In this document: piece by piece, positions 1 through 8,467 of the stretch | Position numbering within the stretch: the first letter of the stretch is position 1 | Layout of the letters: the number at the start of each line of letters is the position of its first letter | Source: Sinorhizobium mexicanum | GTDB lineage: Bacteria; Pseudomonadota; Alphaproteobacteria; Rhizobiales; Rhizobiaceae | Reading direction: 5' to 3' | DNA: 64,000 nucleotides | Assembly: GCF_013488225.1 (NCBI RefSeq) | Contig: NZ_CP041241.1 | Span: 1,869,676 to 1,933,675 of the forward strand | Notes under the pieces: model-generated | Told to the model about the DNA's origin: nothing | The model's input: only the letters and a program-made list of their open reading frames with translations | Databases searched by the model: none | Made by a program: the position numbers and the translations under genes

Positions 1-425
1 ACGACGCACTGAGCGGCGACCGTGGCAACGACTTGCTCGACGGCGGCGTCGGCAATGACAGCCTTTATGGCGGCGCCGGCGCGGACAGGCTGACCGGCGG
101 GACCGGAGCCGATCGGTTTCTCTTCAAGTCACTCGCGGAAACGACCGTCGCCACCACTGGCCGCGACACGATCTACGACTTCGTCGCCTCGCAATCGGAC
201 AGGCTCGACCTCTCGGCGATCGATGCCAATACTGCGGCGACGGGGAACCAGGCATTTGTCTTCGTCGGAACAGCCGCTTTCTCCGGCGGCAAGGGCGAGC
301 TGCGCTACGACCGCGCGGCCTCCGACACCTATATCTACGGCGACGTCAACGGCGACAGGAAGGCGGATTTCGCCATCCACCTCGACGATGCCGTTGCCCT
401 GCAGAAGGGTTACTTCATTCTCTGA
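1..425 (+). CDS. RTX-type calcium-binding protein, C-terminal part (5' end outside window)
   Basis: The reading frame is open from the first bases of the window, so the true start lies upstream. The visible 140 or so residues begin with glycine/aspartate-rich nonapeptide repeats ([23 protein letters not shown]) that form a calcium-binding parallel beta roll. A typical serralysin/hemolysin C-terminal block follows ([22 protein letters not shown], then the [24 protein letters not shown] segment). Such proteins are normally exported by a type I secretion system that reads the extreme C-terminus. The N-terminal catalytic or adhesive part is not visible, so the function cannot be named. Confidence 0.85.
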   Translation, partial: DALSGDRGNDLLDGGVGNDSLYGGAGADRLTGGTGADRFLFKSLAETTVATTGRDTIYDFVASQSDRLDLSAIDANTAATGNQAFVFVGTAAFSGGKGELRYDRAASDTYIYGDVNGDRKADFAIHLDDAVALQKGYFIL

Positions 426-469
426 GCGGCTAACCTCGCTCGATGAAGCGCCGACCGTAATTCAAAGTG

Positions 470-513
470 CTACAGCGTCCTTTGCCCGTCTGGCACGACG
501 CGCGGCGCTGTAG
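470..513. repeat. Mosaic palindromic repeat, type A
   Basis: A 44-bp imperfect palindrome opening with CTACAGCGTCCTTTG and closing with CGCGGCGCTGTAG. Close relatives occur near 2753, 18597, 33870, 34096, 57882 and 58096 in this window. It follows the RTX gene stop and could form a hairpin in the transcript. Confidence 0.7.
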
Positions 514-526
514 CCCACGCTGCCTC

Positions 527-841
527 TCATCGCCCGTATGGCACTACAGCCGTAGCCATCCTGTCCGGCGTCCATGGCGGCTCGTAGGTCAACCGCACCT
601 CTGCATATTCGACGCCGGGGACATACCAGACGCAGGTCTGCACCGCCTCCTTGAGAAAGGCCGTCGCCGGGCAGCCCTTTACCGTCGTCGTCATGGTGAC
701 GCGCACGACGCCGCCCTCCAGCACCTCGATGCCATAGATCAGGCCGAGGTCGACCACGTTCGATCCCAGTTCCGGATCGATGACGATCCGCAGCGCCTCG
801 CGGATGCGCTCGACCAGTTCCTCCATATCAGGCGCCGACAT
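527..841 (-). CDS. MIP18/DUF59 (PaaD/SufT-like) Fe-S assembly-type protein
   Basis: 104 aa. It starts MSAPDMEELVERIREAL and carries the DUF59 core IDPELGSNVVDLGLIYG, then VRVTMTTTVKGCPATAFLKEAV, in which the conserved Cys of the family is visible. Family members (SufT, PaaD, eukaryotic MIP18) help deliver or mature Fe-S clusters on target proteins. A longer upstream frame exists, but the ATG at 841 fits the family N-terminus. It overlaps the end of the DUF2249 gene by 14 nt and is the last gene of a three-gene leftward operon. In this setting it may repair Fe-S clusters damaged by nitric oxide; that is inference. Confidence 0.85.
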   Translation of the reverse strand: MSAPDMEELVERIREALRIVIDPELGSNVVDLGLIYGIEVLEGGVVRVTMTTTVKGCPATAFLKEAVQTCVWYVPGVEYAEVRLTYEPPWTPDRMATAVVPYGR

Positions 842-1358
842 GATGATCCGGCTTTCCGACGCGAATGAGGATGCGATAGATCTCGCCGGTCGCATCGAAG
901 TTTCCGGCCCAGCGATGACCGCGCTTCGCGAGTTCGGGATAGAGAAACAGCGGCTCCCGCGCGAGCAGGGCAAAGAGCACTTCGCCGACTTCCATCTTCT
1001 CGAGCGCGGCGAGGACGCGCACCATCGGCTCCGGTGGATCGAGATCGGTCAGGTCGAGCTGGCGTGTCGGATCCGGCCATCCGTCCAGGTTCATGTCCCC
1101 GCCCGACACACGAATGTCGTCGACCTGCTCTTGCGGTCTGAACAGCACGGCCCAGTCGCCGTTTCCGAGGGCCTCCTCCTGGTGGGAAAACCCGCGCCCG
1201 GCCATGACGCTGAAAAGCGGCACCGGCCGGAACGAGGCGATGAGTCTCAAGGCCTGCCCGGGGACGAGGTTGTCGACGGCGTTCATGATCACCGGAAAGG
1301 GATCGCCGCCGCCGCGCAATATCGGCCGAACGTCAAGTTCATGGGGTTCTATGGTCAT
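828..1358 (-). CDS. DUF2249 domain protein (tandem domains)
   Basis: 176 aa. Two DUF2249-type units are visible: residues 1-80 (ELDVRPILRGGGDPFPVIMNAVDNL, then LRLIASFRPVPLFSVMAGRGF) and a second around residues 100-176 (LDLTDLDPPEPMVRVLAALEKM). DUF2249 has no established enzymatic role, but it recurs beside denitrification genes. The ATG at 1358 is preferred over 1370: it overlaps the upstream TGA as ATGA and has GGAG 8 nt before it. It is translationally coupled to the membrane protein upstream and overlaps the MIP18 gene downstream. Confidence 0.85.
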   Translation of the reverse strand: MTIEPHELDVRPILRGGGDPFPVIMNAVDNLVPGQALRLIASFRPVPLFSVMAGRGFSHQEEALGNGDWAVLFRPQEQVDDIRVSGGDMNLDGWPDPTRQLDLTDLDPPEPMVRVLAALEKMEVGEVLFALLAREPLFLYPELAKRGHRWAGNFDATGEIYRILIRVGKPDHHVGA

Positions 1359-2719
1359 GGTTGTCTCCATAACTGGAAGGATGGCAGGAAGAGGTGCGGA
1401 CGTTGAGCACCTGTCGGCAAGCGGAGGCTGGCTGGCACGTTCGAGAGCCGCCGTGCCCGGGTAAACTCAAGGACAAGCACCAAGATTGCGACCAATTGAC
1501 AAAGGCTGGCAAGCCGGAAAAGCGGTTCCGCGCCGACAGAGAGACCGAGAGTCGCGATCAGCACCGATGCATAAAACGCGCGGAACCAACGGAGCGCCCG
1601 CATTTCGACGACCAGATCCTGCACGCGCGGCGTCGCGGTGCGGCCGAGTGCCGGACCATAGCATTCGAGCCAAGTCATGAAAGGGATGATCTTGTAGAGT
1701 TGCGCAAGGCCCATGCCCGTCAGCCAACCGAAAGCGACGAGATAAACGAGCGAGCCGATACCCTGTTCGATGCGGCCGGTCACGAGCAGTCCAACGAAAA
1801 GAACCATGGCGGCAGCAAGCGCGCCAAAGGCGCCGATGCTCGCGCGGATGTTGAGCTCGATTTCCCGCCTCCTCCGCTCCCTGTAGATCCGGAAGATGTC
1901 ACTGGCATAGACCACGACCGCAAGCACGCCAAGAAAGGCCGCAAGGAGCAACAAAGCGAAACGGCCGACCGAGCCCGCCAGAATAAGCGGAATGCCACCG
2001 GCTACCAGGCCAAGCGCACCGCTGCCGGACAGCCAGACGATCCTGCTGCTGCGGCGCTCCCCATCCGGCGAAAGCATGAACATGGTCAGGAGACGATAGC
2101 TGACGCCCATCGTTGTAAAGGTCAGCCAGCCGCCGAGGCCGAGTACGGCATGGAGCGAGACCCCTTCCAATGTGAGAGCGATCGCAGCATCGGCTCCCGC
2201 CACGCCGCCGAGGACGAAGGCATAGGTTCCGCCGAGCAGCACCGTTACGACCAGCGCGCCGAGGCCGATGACGACGAACCGCGCGGTGAGCGGCAGCGGC
2301 CGCGCGCGCCATAACGTCGCCGCGAAGGCGAACCCGATCAAGGCAAAGCCGGCTATCGTCAGAACCGCCGCCACCGGCAGCACGATCGGCGGCAGATCGA
2401 TACTGCCGGAAAGACCCACGAAACCGAGGACCAGGCCGGCGATGCCGGCTACGAGAAGCACGAGCGCAGGAAGGGCGAGATGGGTGCAGCAAAGCGGCCG
2501 TCCGACAAGGACCGGCACGAATTGCAGCAGCGCGCCCGCCATCAGCAGGCTCAACCAGCCGAGCGCGATCGTGTGAACCAGCGCCAGGGTTTCGGGCGCC
2601 TCCATCGCGGCGGCGGGATAGCCGTAGCCGAGGACCATCATCGTCTCGCCGATCACAAGAAAGGCGAGCGCGGCAGCGAAATAGGACATGGTCCAGCGAG
2701 AAAGCGTGGCCCCGAACAT
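1355..2719 (-). CDS. 12-TM membrane protein resembling a heme-copper oxidase subunit I/NnrS-type protein
   Basis: 454 aa, almost entirely hydrophobic, with about 12 predicted transmembrane segments and a short Arg-rich cytoplasmic loop (YRERRRREIELN). Histidines occur in LVHTIALGWLSLLMAG and in LHAVLGLGGWLTF, positions that recall the heme-binding helices of oxidase subunit I or NnrS proteins. The full ligand set is not obvious, so this is only a resemblance. It is the first gene of the operon with the DUF2249 and MIP18 genes. A role in nitric oxide or nitrite metabolism is inferred from context. Confidence 0.6.
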   Translation of the reverse strand: MFGATLSRWTMSYFAAALAFLVIGETMMVLGYGYPAAAMEAPETLALVHTIALGWLSLLMAGALLQFVPVLVGRPLCCTHLALPALVLLVAGIAGLVLGFVGLSGSIDLPPIVLPVAAVLTIAGFALIGFAFAATLWRARPLPLTARFVVIGLGALVVTVLLGGTYAFVLGGVAGADAAIALTLEGVSLHAVLGLGGWLTFTTMGVSYRLLTMFMLSPDGERRSSRIVWLSGSGALGLVAGGIPLILAGSVGRFALLLLAAFLGVLAVVVYASDIFRIYRERRRREIELNIRASIGAFGALAAAMVLFVGLLVTGRIEQGIGSLVYLVAFGWLTGMGLAQLYKIIPFMTWLECYGPALGRTATPRVQDLVVEMRALRWFRAFYASVLIATLGLSVGAEPLFRLASLCQLVAILVLVLEFTRARRLSNVPASLRLPTGAQRPHLFLPSFQLWRQP

Positions 2720-2752
2720 CTCGATTCACCTGGTTGACCGGATCACGCGAAC

Positions 2753-2840
2753 CCATAGCGCCGCGCGTCATATCAGACGCGCAAAGGACGCTGCTGCATG
2801 TTTCTATCCCTAAATCGGCTACGACTTAAGAAACATGCAG
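2753..2840. repeat. Mosaic palindromic repeats, type A followed by type B
   Basis: An A-type unit (GCGCCGCGCGTC..AGACGCGCAAAGGACGCTG) runs directly into a B-type unit (TGCATGTTT..CTTAAGAAACATGCAG). The B unit is a near-perfect inverted repeat. The same A+B order appears at 33870-33963 and 57882-57984. The spacer between the two leftward transcripts (2720-2893) holds little else. Confidence 0.7.
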
Positions 2841-2893
2841 TGGCGAGGTCACGTGACCGGTTCTGATAGGCAGGAGTGGAATGCGGCCGCCGC

Positions 2894-3202
2894 TCAATGC
2901 CCGCCGCAGCAGCAGTCGCAGCCGGAAGCCTCGTGACGCCCGATTTCGACGCGCCATACGTCGGGCCCCTGTTCCAGATACTCCCAAAAGAATTCGCCGG
3001 GATGTCTCGCTTCGAGCTGGTAGTGCAGCGGTCGCGGGTCGTGGTCATTGACGAGGATGAGGGAACCACCCGCGGCGAGAGCATTCAGCATGCCGAAAAT
3101 TTTCGGGTGACGCTCCACCGGCGGAATGGTCCGGACGTCGATGAAGGGCTTTGATTCCGTTTCTGCAGTTGTCATGAGGGATCCGTTCGCCGCCGCCGAC
3201 AT
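2894..3202 (-). CDS. Small DUF2249 protein with Cys-rich tail
   Basis: 102 aa. A single DUF2249 domain (FIDVRTIPPVERHPKIFGMLNAL, LILVNDHDPRPLHYQLEARHPGEFFWEYLEQGPDVWRVEIGR) is followed by a tail reading CDCCCGGH. The clustered cysteines plus histidine suggest a metal or Fe-S site; that is inference. The ATG at 3202 was chosen for its GAGAAG-like ribosome site. A later ATG (3175) has none. An FNR/NnrR-type box lies 82 nt upstream, so it is probably induced without oxygen. It reads away from hemN. Confidence 0.85.
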   Translation of the reverse strand: MSAAANGSLMTTAETESKPFIDVRTIPPVERHPKIFGMLNALAAGGSLILVNDHDPRPLHYQLEARHPGEFFWEYLEQGPDVWRVEIGRHEASGCDCCCGGH

Positions 3203-3277
3203 TGTTCGCTTCTCAGGGGCAAGGCGGCGTGATCGCCCCGGATTTGAGAAAACTAGTCGGGCCGGCAACGCTGCATT

Positions 3278-3291
3278 TTGTCGAAGCGCAA
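3278..3291 (-). promoter_or_regulatory. FNR/NnrR-type box upstream of the DUF2249 gene
   Basis: On the minus strand it reads TTGCG-CTTC-GACAA, matching the CRP/FNR-family half-site pattern TTGnn-N4-nnCAA. Its centre lies 82 nt before the start at 3202. Confidence 0.5.
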
Positions 3292-3361
3292 ACAAATTCC
3301 GGATTGAGCAACACGCCTACTGCAGCGTCGCGCGGGGGCAAAGGACGCTGTGCACTTCGGA

Positions 3362-3406
3362 TCGCTGCACCGTTTTTCCTTAAATCGGCGACGAAGGAAA
3401 CATGCA
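3362..3406. repeat. Degenerate type B palindromic repeat
   Basis: GCACCGTTTTTCCTTAAATCGGCGACG..AAGGAAACATGCAG, a decayed B unit just after a partial A unit (GCAAAGGACGCTGTGCA, from about 3339). Confidence 0.5.
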
Positions 3407-3410
3407 GTAC

Positions 3411-3424
3411 TTGGCTTTTCGCAA
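3411..3424 (+). promoter_or_regulatory. FNR/FixK/NnrR-type box upstream of hemN
   Basis: TTGGC-TTTT-CGCAA. The centre is 71 nt before the hemN ATG at 3489, compatible with class II activation at about -41.5 and a 30-nt leader. Confidence 0.6.
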
Positions 3425-3488
3425 AGAACGGGCCGGGATCGCATCCTAGAGTCGGGTCATGAATTCTTACATGACCATAGGAACCGCC

Positions 3489-4841
3489 ATGCACGCCTCA
3501 ATCCTGCAGAAATACGGCGAAATGCGCCTGCCGCGCTACACAAGCTATCCGACCGCCCCGCGTTTCGCGGACACGATCGATCACGAGACCTATTCCGAAT
3601 GGTTGGCGGCGATACCACGCGAGCAAGACGTATCGCTCTATCTGCACATCCCCTTCTGCCGTTCGATGTGCTGGTATTGCGGGTGTCACACCACGATCAC
3701 CCGGCAGGACGATCCGATCCTCGACTATCTCGCCGTCTTGAAGGACGAGATCCGGATGGTGGCGGACCGCACGCAGCAACCTCTTCCGATCGGCGAGGTG
3801 CACTTCGGCGGAGGCACGCCGACGATCATCGAGCCGGAAGAATTCCTTGCCCTGATGAACCTGTTGCGCGAGCAATTCTCCTTTGCCGGCTCAACCGGCA
3901 TCGCGGTCGAGATCGATCCGCGCCGGCTGACGGTCGAGATGGCGGAGGCGCTCGGCGCCGGCGGCGTCACCCGCGCCAGCCTCGGCGTGCAGAGTTTCGA
4001 TCCGGTCGTCCAGAAAGCCATCAACCGCATCCAGAGCGAGGCACAGACGGCCGACGCCGTGCATCATCTGCGCCGGTCCGGCGTCGAGAGCATCAATTTC
4101 GACCTGATCTACGGCTTGCCGCATCAGACCGTCGAGTCGTGCGTCGCGACCGCGCAGGCCGCCTTGGCGATGCGGCCGGAGCGTTTTGCCGTCTTCGGTT
4201 ATGCGCACATCCCCTCCTTCAAGAAGCACCAGCGCATGATCGATGAGAACGCCCTGCCGGACGGTGCCGCCCGCAGTGCCCAGGCGATGGCCATCAGCGA
4301 GACTCTCGTCGCCGCCGGCTACCGGCAGATCGGCCTCGATCACTTCGCCCTGCCGCACGACGACCTCGTAAAAGCCCAGGATACCGGAAAGCTGCGGCGC
4401 AATTTTCAGGGTTACACGACCGACAACTGCGAGACGCTCATCGGTTTCGGCGCGTCCGCCATCGGCCGCTCGCAGGAAGGTTATGCGCAGAACGAAGTGG
4501 CGCCCGGCCTCTACGCCCGCCACATCGCGTCCGGCCGCCTGGCGACGGCGAAAGGATACCGCCTGACCGGCGAAGACCACATGCGGGCCGAGGTCATCGA
4601 ACGGCTGATGTGCGACTTCAGCGCCGACGTCGCCGCGATCGCCGCGGCCCACGATTTCGACGCGCGTCCGCTTATCGACCAGAACGCCAAGCTCGCGGCA
4701 CTTGCCGACGACGGCGTGGTTGACGTTGCCGGCGGCGTCATTCAGGTGCGGCAGGATCACCGTTTCGTCGTTCGTGCCGTCGCCGCCGCCTTCGACGCCT
4801 ATCTCGAGCAGTCGCAAAGGACGCACAGCAAGGCTGCGTGA
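3489..4841 (+). CDS. hemN: Oxygen-independent coproporphyrinogen III oxidase
   Basis: 450 aa. A radical-SAM enzyme that converts coproporphyrinogen III to protoporphyrinogen IX without oxygen, supplying heme for anaerobic cytochromes. The Fe-S signature CRSMCWYCGC is at residues 57-66, preceded by the family N-terminus LQKYGEMRLPRYTSYPTAPRF. VHFGGGTPTII (SAM site) and FDLIYGLPHQT are also visible. The ATG at 3489 was chosen because it has AGGAA upstream and matches the family N-terminus; earlier in-frame ATGs are at 3459 and 3471. It sits behind an FNR-type box inside the denitrification island. Bacterial HemN is about 455 aa, so it is full length. Confidence 0.95.
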   Translation: MHASILQKYGEMRLPRYTSYPTAPRFADTIDHETYSEWLAAIPREQDVSLYLHIPFCRSMCWYCGCHTTITRQDDPILDYLAVLKDEIRMVADRTQQPLPIGEVHFGGGTPTIIEPEEFLALMNLLREQFSFAGSTGIAVEIDPRRLTVEMAEALGAGGVTRASLGVQSFDPVVQKAINRIQSEAQTADAVHHLRRSGVESINFDLIYGLPHQTVESCVATAQAALAMRPERFAVFGYAHIPSFKKHQRMIDENALPDGAARSAQAMAISETLVAAGYRQIGLDHFALPHDDLVKAQDTGKLRRNFQGYTTDNCETLIGFGASAIGRSQEGYAQNEVAPGLYARHIASGRLATAKGYRLTGEDHMRAEVIERLMCDFSADVAAIAAAHDFDARPLIDQNAKLAALADDGVVDVAGGVIQVRQDHRFVVRAVAAAFDAYLEQSQRTHSKAA

Positions 4842-4867
4842 GGAAGGTTCGCGGCAGCAAAAGAAGA

Positions 4868-4887
4868 GGCCGGTGCGAACCCCGGCC
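4868..4887 (+). terminator. Hairpin downstream of hemN
   Basis: GGCCGG-TGCGAACC-CCGGCC, 27 nt after the hemN stop. The T-run is weak, so intrinsic termination is only possible. The rest of 4842-5085 shows no gene. Confidence 0.35.
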
Positions 4888-5085
4888 CTTCACCAAATGT
4901 GGATCTTACGTTGATTTCCTGACGAACCGCTGCGGCGCAAAGGCTGAGGGTGTTTGTCTTGCTCAAGAAATCTGAAGTAGTGGAAAAATGCGTTTGCCTC
5001 ACCCCAGGGTCTCAATAAAATGTGGGTCTTCATCCGCGCCGCGGCCTGACAGGCGAGACCTCACGGCCAGTCATGGAGGAGCGGG

Positions 5086-5544
5086 ATGGCAGAACCGGGG
5101 AGCAATGCACCCCGAGGGCAAGCGGACTGCGCACTCGAGGTGTTCGCCGAGACAGTTATCATTCGTCGCGATCCAGCCGGCGGGCTCGACGCGTCCGTGA
5201 TCGAGGAAATCGTACCACCAGGCGTGGCTGCACCGCTGCACCGCCATAGCCGGGAGGATGAAGTCTCCTATGTGATCGAGGGCACATTTCGAATCTGGCG
5301 TGGTGATGACGTGTTCGACATCGGTCCTGGCGGTATCGCACTGTTACCCCGCCATCAGGTCCACTCCTTCAAGAATATTGGCACCGCCCCCGGACGCCTC
5401 CTGACCGTCATTCTACCCGCAGGCTTTGAACGCTTTTTCGAGGTGGTTGCCCAGCTCGGTTTGGGAGACGAGAACCTGGACGAGATCGCGACCGTCGCGG
5501 CGGACCAATTTGGACTCGAGATAATGGGTCCGCCGCCGGACTGA
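5086..5544 (+). CDS. Cupin domain protein
   Basis: 152 aa. One beta-barrel cupin with both motifs complete. Motif 1 is HRHSREDEVSYVIEG, giving HxH and Glu ligands. Motif 2 is GGIALLPRHQVHSFKN, giving the last His. A single divalent metal (Fe, Mn or Zn) is expected. The start has a strong GGAGGAG site. Single-domain cupins of this type include dioxygenase-like enzymes, isomerases and sensors, and the substrate cannot be told. It lies between hemN and the converging norD, without an FNR-type box. Confidence 0.8.
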   Translation: MAEPGSNAPRGQADCALEVFAETVIIRRDPAGGLDASVIEEIVPPGVAAPLHRHSREDEVSYVIEGTFRIWRGDDVFDIGPGGIALLPRHQVHSFKNIGTAPGRLLTVILPAGFERFFEVVAQLGLGDENLDEIATVAADQFGLEIMGPPPD

Positions 5545-5667
5545 GGTGCGGTCCATGGCGAAGGCCTGTGGCTGTTGCACAGACATTCAACCACGAAACC
5601 ACATCTCAGTTAGGGCTGGGCTGGGCTGCGGTGCGGACCGGGCCATTCCGTGGCTCCTCCGTCGCCC

Positions 5668-7569
5668 CTATCCGGCGAGCCCGCGATAGATGGCGGGGAG
5701 TGCGGCCGGTAGCCGGGCAATGTTGCCGACCATGGCATAGCCGTTCTGGCCGAACATCGTCGGCACATAGGATCGCGCCTCGCGGTCGACCGTGACGGCA
5801 AATGTGCTGATCCCGCTTCGACGCGCCTCCGACACGGCACGCCGGCTGTCTTCCAGCGCGAAGCGCCCCTCGTAGTGGTCGACGTCGTTCGGCTTGCCGT
5901 CGGTTAGCACCAGAAGCAGTTTCTTGCGATTTGGCTGCTTGTGGAGTTCGGCCGAGGCATGCCGGATCGCGGCGCCGATGCGGGTGTAATAGCCGGGCTT
6001 GAGCGCGGCGATCCGCGCCTCGACGAGACCGCTCATCGGCTCATCGAAAGCTTTGACGGTTTCCACCCGCACCCAGTCGCGCCGGCGCGACGTGAAGGTC
6101 AGGATCGAATGGTTGTCGCCGCAGGCGGCCAGGCCATGCGCCAGGATCGTCAACGCCTCCTTCTCGACATCGAGAACGCGGTGATTGTCCGACCAGGAAT
6201 CGGTCGACAGCGACACGTCGACAAGGATGGTGACGGCAAGGTCATGCGCCTGCGGCCGGCTCATCAGGTGAATGCGATCGCTTCCCTGGCCGCCTGCCGC
6301 AAGATCGGTGCGTGCGCGAACTACGGCATCGAGATCGAGGTCGGCGCCGTCCATCTGCGCGCGCAGGATCTCATGACGCGGTCTGAGCACCTCGAACTGG
6401 CGCCGCACGCGACGAATGAGGCTTTGCGTCTCGGATGTCAGTTCGGCGCGGTCGGCGAGCGCGGAAGCGGGGGAAGCCAACACGCGGCAATGGTCCTTGA
6501 GATAGGTACCGGTGCGGTAGTTCCACTCCGGATAAGTGTGTTCGGCCGTCAAGGGTGTGACGTCGACCGCCTCGGGCGGCAGGTCCAGATCGAACCGGAA
6601 GCGTGCGCTCGGGCGCCCCTTCCGTTCGCCGAGCGTCATCTCGTCCAGCTCTTCCGCCGCCTTCGCGTCGTGGTCGTCGCGGTCGTCGGCAGGCCGGTCG
6701 ACATTGACCATCTCCGACATCGCGAGGATCTTCTCGAAGCGGTTGAGAATGAAGGGGCTGCGGTCGCCCTTGCGATTCTCGGCGTTCTCTCGGGCCGCGA
6801 CATGGCGTTCGGTCTCGACGGCGGGCGACGCTGCCCTGCCCTGCGCCGGCTCATCGTCTTCGCGCCGCGTCTCGGTTTCGGCGCGCACCAGCGCATCCGG
6901 CCAGAGCGGCAGAGGCAGCATCGGCAGGTAGCCGGGCGGTGTGCGATGCGGGAAGATGACGGGCAAGGTCTTGTCCGGCTCCCCCGCGGCCTTCCGCAAC
7001 ATGCCGAGAATGCGGTTTTCGACATGCTGTTCTATGGATGGCAGCGTGCCTCGGGTCCGCTCCGCAAGGACGGCAGCCGCCAGCCGGCGGTAACGCGCGC
7101 GCATGCCCGGAAACGTGCCCAACACGGCAGCGACCGTTACTTCCGCACGGGCGAGTGCGGCAAGATCGCAGCGGAGCAGATCGGCCTCCGCCAGCGGTTC
7201 CAGCGACATCGTCGCCATGTAGGCGACAAGCCAGAAATAGAGGTCGCGGTTGAGGTCCCTGTCCGGGAAAAGATCGATCTCCGCCGGCAGCATCAGCGAT
7301 GCGTGATCGCGCCCGGGCTGCACCAGCTTCTCTTCCCCGAGCCCCACCCTCTGGCGCCATTTCAACCTGTGGCCCGAGGTACGCCCACGCGCCGGGGCGA
7401 TCTGCACTGCGCTCTCGCCGCCGTGTCCGCGGAACGAGATCGCGAGCACCGGCAGGAGATCGGCGAGCTGCACCGCGTGCTCCGGGTGGCGCCGCCACGT
7501 GCGCGTGTTGCCGATGAAGCGGTGCCAGGCACGGCCGACCGTTTCTTCCAGTTCGAGGAAATCGAGCAT
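5668..7569 (-). CDS. norD: Nitric oxide reductase activation protein NorD
   Basis: 633 aa. NorD works with the AAA ATPase NorQ to load the non-heme iron of NorB and activate nitric oxide reductase. The C-terminal third is a von Willebrand A domain with the MIDAS signature DVSLSTDS and later LTDGKPND. The middle is charged and low-complexity (Asp/Glu/Arg-rich), as in other NorD proteins. Last gene of norCBQD. It ends facing the cupin gene. The start has GAGG upstream, and the norQ stop is 10 nt away. Confidence 0.93.
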   Translation of the reverse strand: MLDFLELEETVGRAWHRFIGNTRTWRRHPEHAVQLADLLPVLAISFRGHGGESAVQIAPARGRTSGHRLKWRQRVGLGEEKLVQPGRDHASLMLPAEIDLFPDRDLNRDLYFWLVAYMATMSLEPLAEADLLRCDLAALARAEVTVAAVLGTFPGMRARYRRLAAAVLAERTRGTLPSIEQHVENRILGMLRKAAGEPDKTLPVIFPHRTPPGYLPMLPLPLWPDALVRAETETRREDDEPAQGRAASPAVETERHVAARENAENRKGDRSPFILNRFEKILAMSEMVNVDRPADDRDDHDAKAAEELDEMTLGERKGRPSARFRFDLDLPPEAVDVTPLTAEHTYPEWNYRTGTYLKDHCRVLASPASALADRAELTSETQSLIRRVRRQFEVLRPRHEILRAQMDGADLDLDAVVRARTDLAAGGQGSDRIHLMSRPQAHDLAVTILVDVSLSTDSWSDNHRVLDVEKEALTILAHGLAACGDNHSILTFTSRRRDWVRVETVKAFDEPMSGLVEARIAALKPGYYTRIGAAIRHASAELHKQPNRKKLLLVLTDGKPNDVDHYEGRFALEDSRRAVSEARRSGISTFAVTVDREARSYVPTMFGQNGYAMVGNIARLPAALPAIYRGLAG

Positions 7570-7579
7570 CGCCAGGACC

Positions 7580-8392
7580 TCAGGCTATCAGGGAATCGGC
7601 CACTTCCAGCAGCGCTGCCCTGACGTCCGGCTCGTCGGTCAGGGGTTCTATCATGGCGGCTCGAACTGCCTGCTTGGCCGGCATGCCGGCATCGATCAGC
7701 GAAGCGCAGTAGACGAGCAGTCGGGTCGAAACGCCCTCTTCGAGATCGTGGCCCTTGAGCACTCTCAGACGCGCGGCGAGATCGACGAGCCGGGCCACCT
7801 GCGCTTCCGCGAGGCCGCTTTCCGCCGAGACGACGGCGATTTCCTGAGCCTTCGGCAGGAAATCGAACTCGATCGCGACGAAACGCTGCCGGGTGCTCGG
7901 CTTCAGGCTCTTGAGGAGATTCTGGTAGCCGGGATTGTAGGAAACGACCAGCATGAAACCGGACGGCGCCTCGAGCATCTCGCCGGTGCGCTCCAAGGGC
8001 AACATGCGGCGATCGTCGGTGAGCGGATGCAGGACGACGGCGACGTCCTTGCGCGCCTCGACGATCTCGTCGAGATAGCAGATGCCGCCCTCGCGCACTG
8101 CGCGCGTCAGCGGTCCGTCGACCCAGATGGTGTCGCCACCCTTCAGCAGATAGCGGCCGGTGAGATCCGCGGCGGCAAGATCGTCATGGCAGGAAACGGT
8201 CGAAAGCGGCAGGCCGAGTCTTGCCGCCATATGGCTGACAAAGCGCGTCTTGCCGCAGCCGGTCGGGCCTTTCAGCAAGAGCGGCAATTGCCGGACCCAG
8301 GCAGTTTCAAACAGCGCGCATTCATTGCCGAGCGGACTGTAGTGCGGAATGTCGGCGGTTGGGAGGGTGGCGTTCGGCAGGACGAAATTCAT
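7580..8392 (-). CDS. norQ: Nitric oxide reductase chaperone ATPase NorQ
   Basis: 270 aa. MoxR-type AAA+ ATPase with Walker A GPTGCGKT at residues 42-49 and Walker B GGICYLDEI. VVSYNPGYQNLLKSLKPSTRQRF is typical of the NorQ/CbbQ family, and the C-terminal CbbQ domain (GHDLEEGVSTRLLVYCASLI) is present. The start at 8392 (MNFVLPN) has GGAG upstream and gives the usual family length; a 10-residue longer frame is not needed. It pairs with NorD. Confidence 0.94.
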   Translation of the reverse strand: MNFVLPNATLPTADIPHYSPLGNECALFETAWVRQLPLLLKGPTGCGKTRFVSHMAARLGLPLSTVSCHDDLAAADLTGRYLLKGGDTIWVDGPLTRAVREGGICYLDEIVEARKDVAVVLHPLTDDRRMLPLERTGEMLEAPSGFMLVVSYNPGYQNLLKSLKPSTRQRFVAIEFDFLPKAQEIAVVSAESGLAEAQVARLVDLAARLRVLKGHDLEEGVSTRLLVYCASLIDAGMPAKQAVRAAMIEPLTDEPDVRAALLEVADSLIA

Positions 8393-8467
8393 TTTGGTCT
8401 CCGTGACAAACAGTCGAAGCAAGCGGAAAGACCGACCCCGACGTGTTGTCGGGGCCAGTCATGTAGG

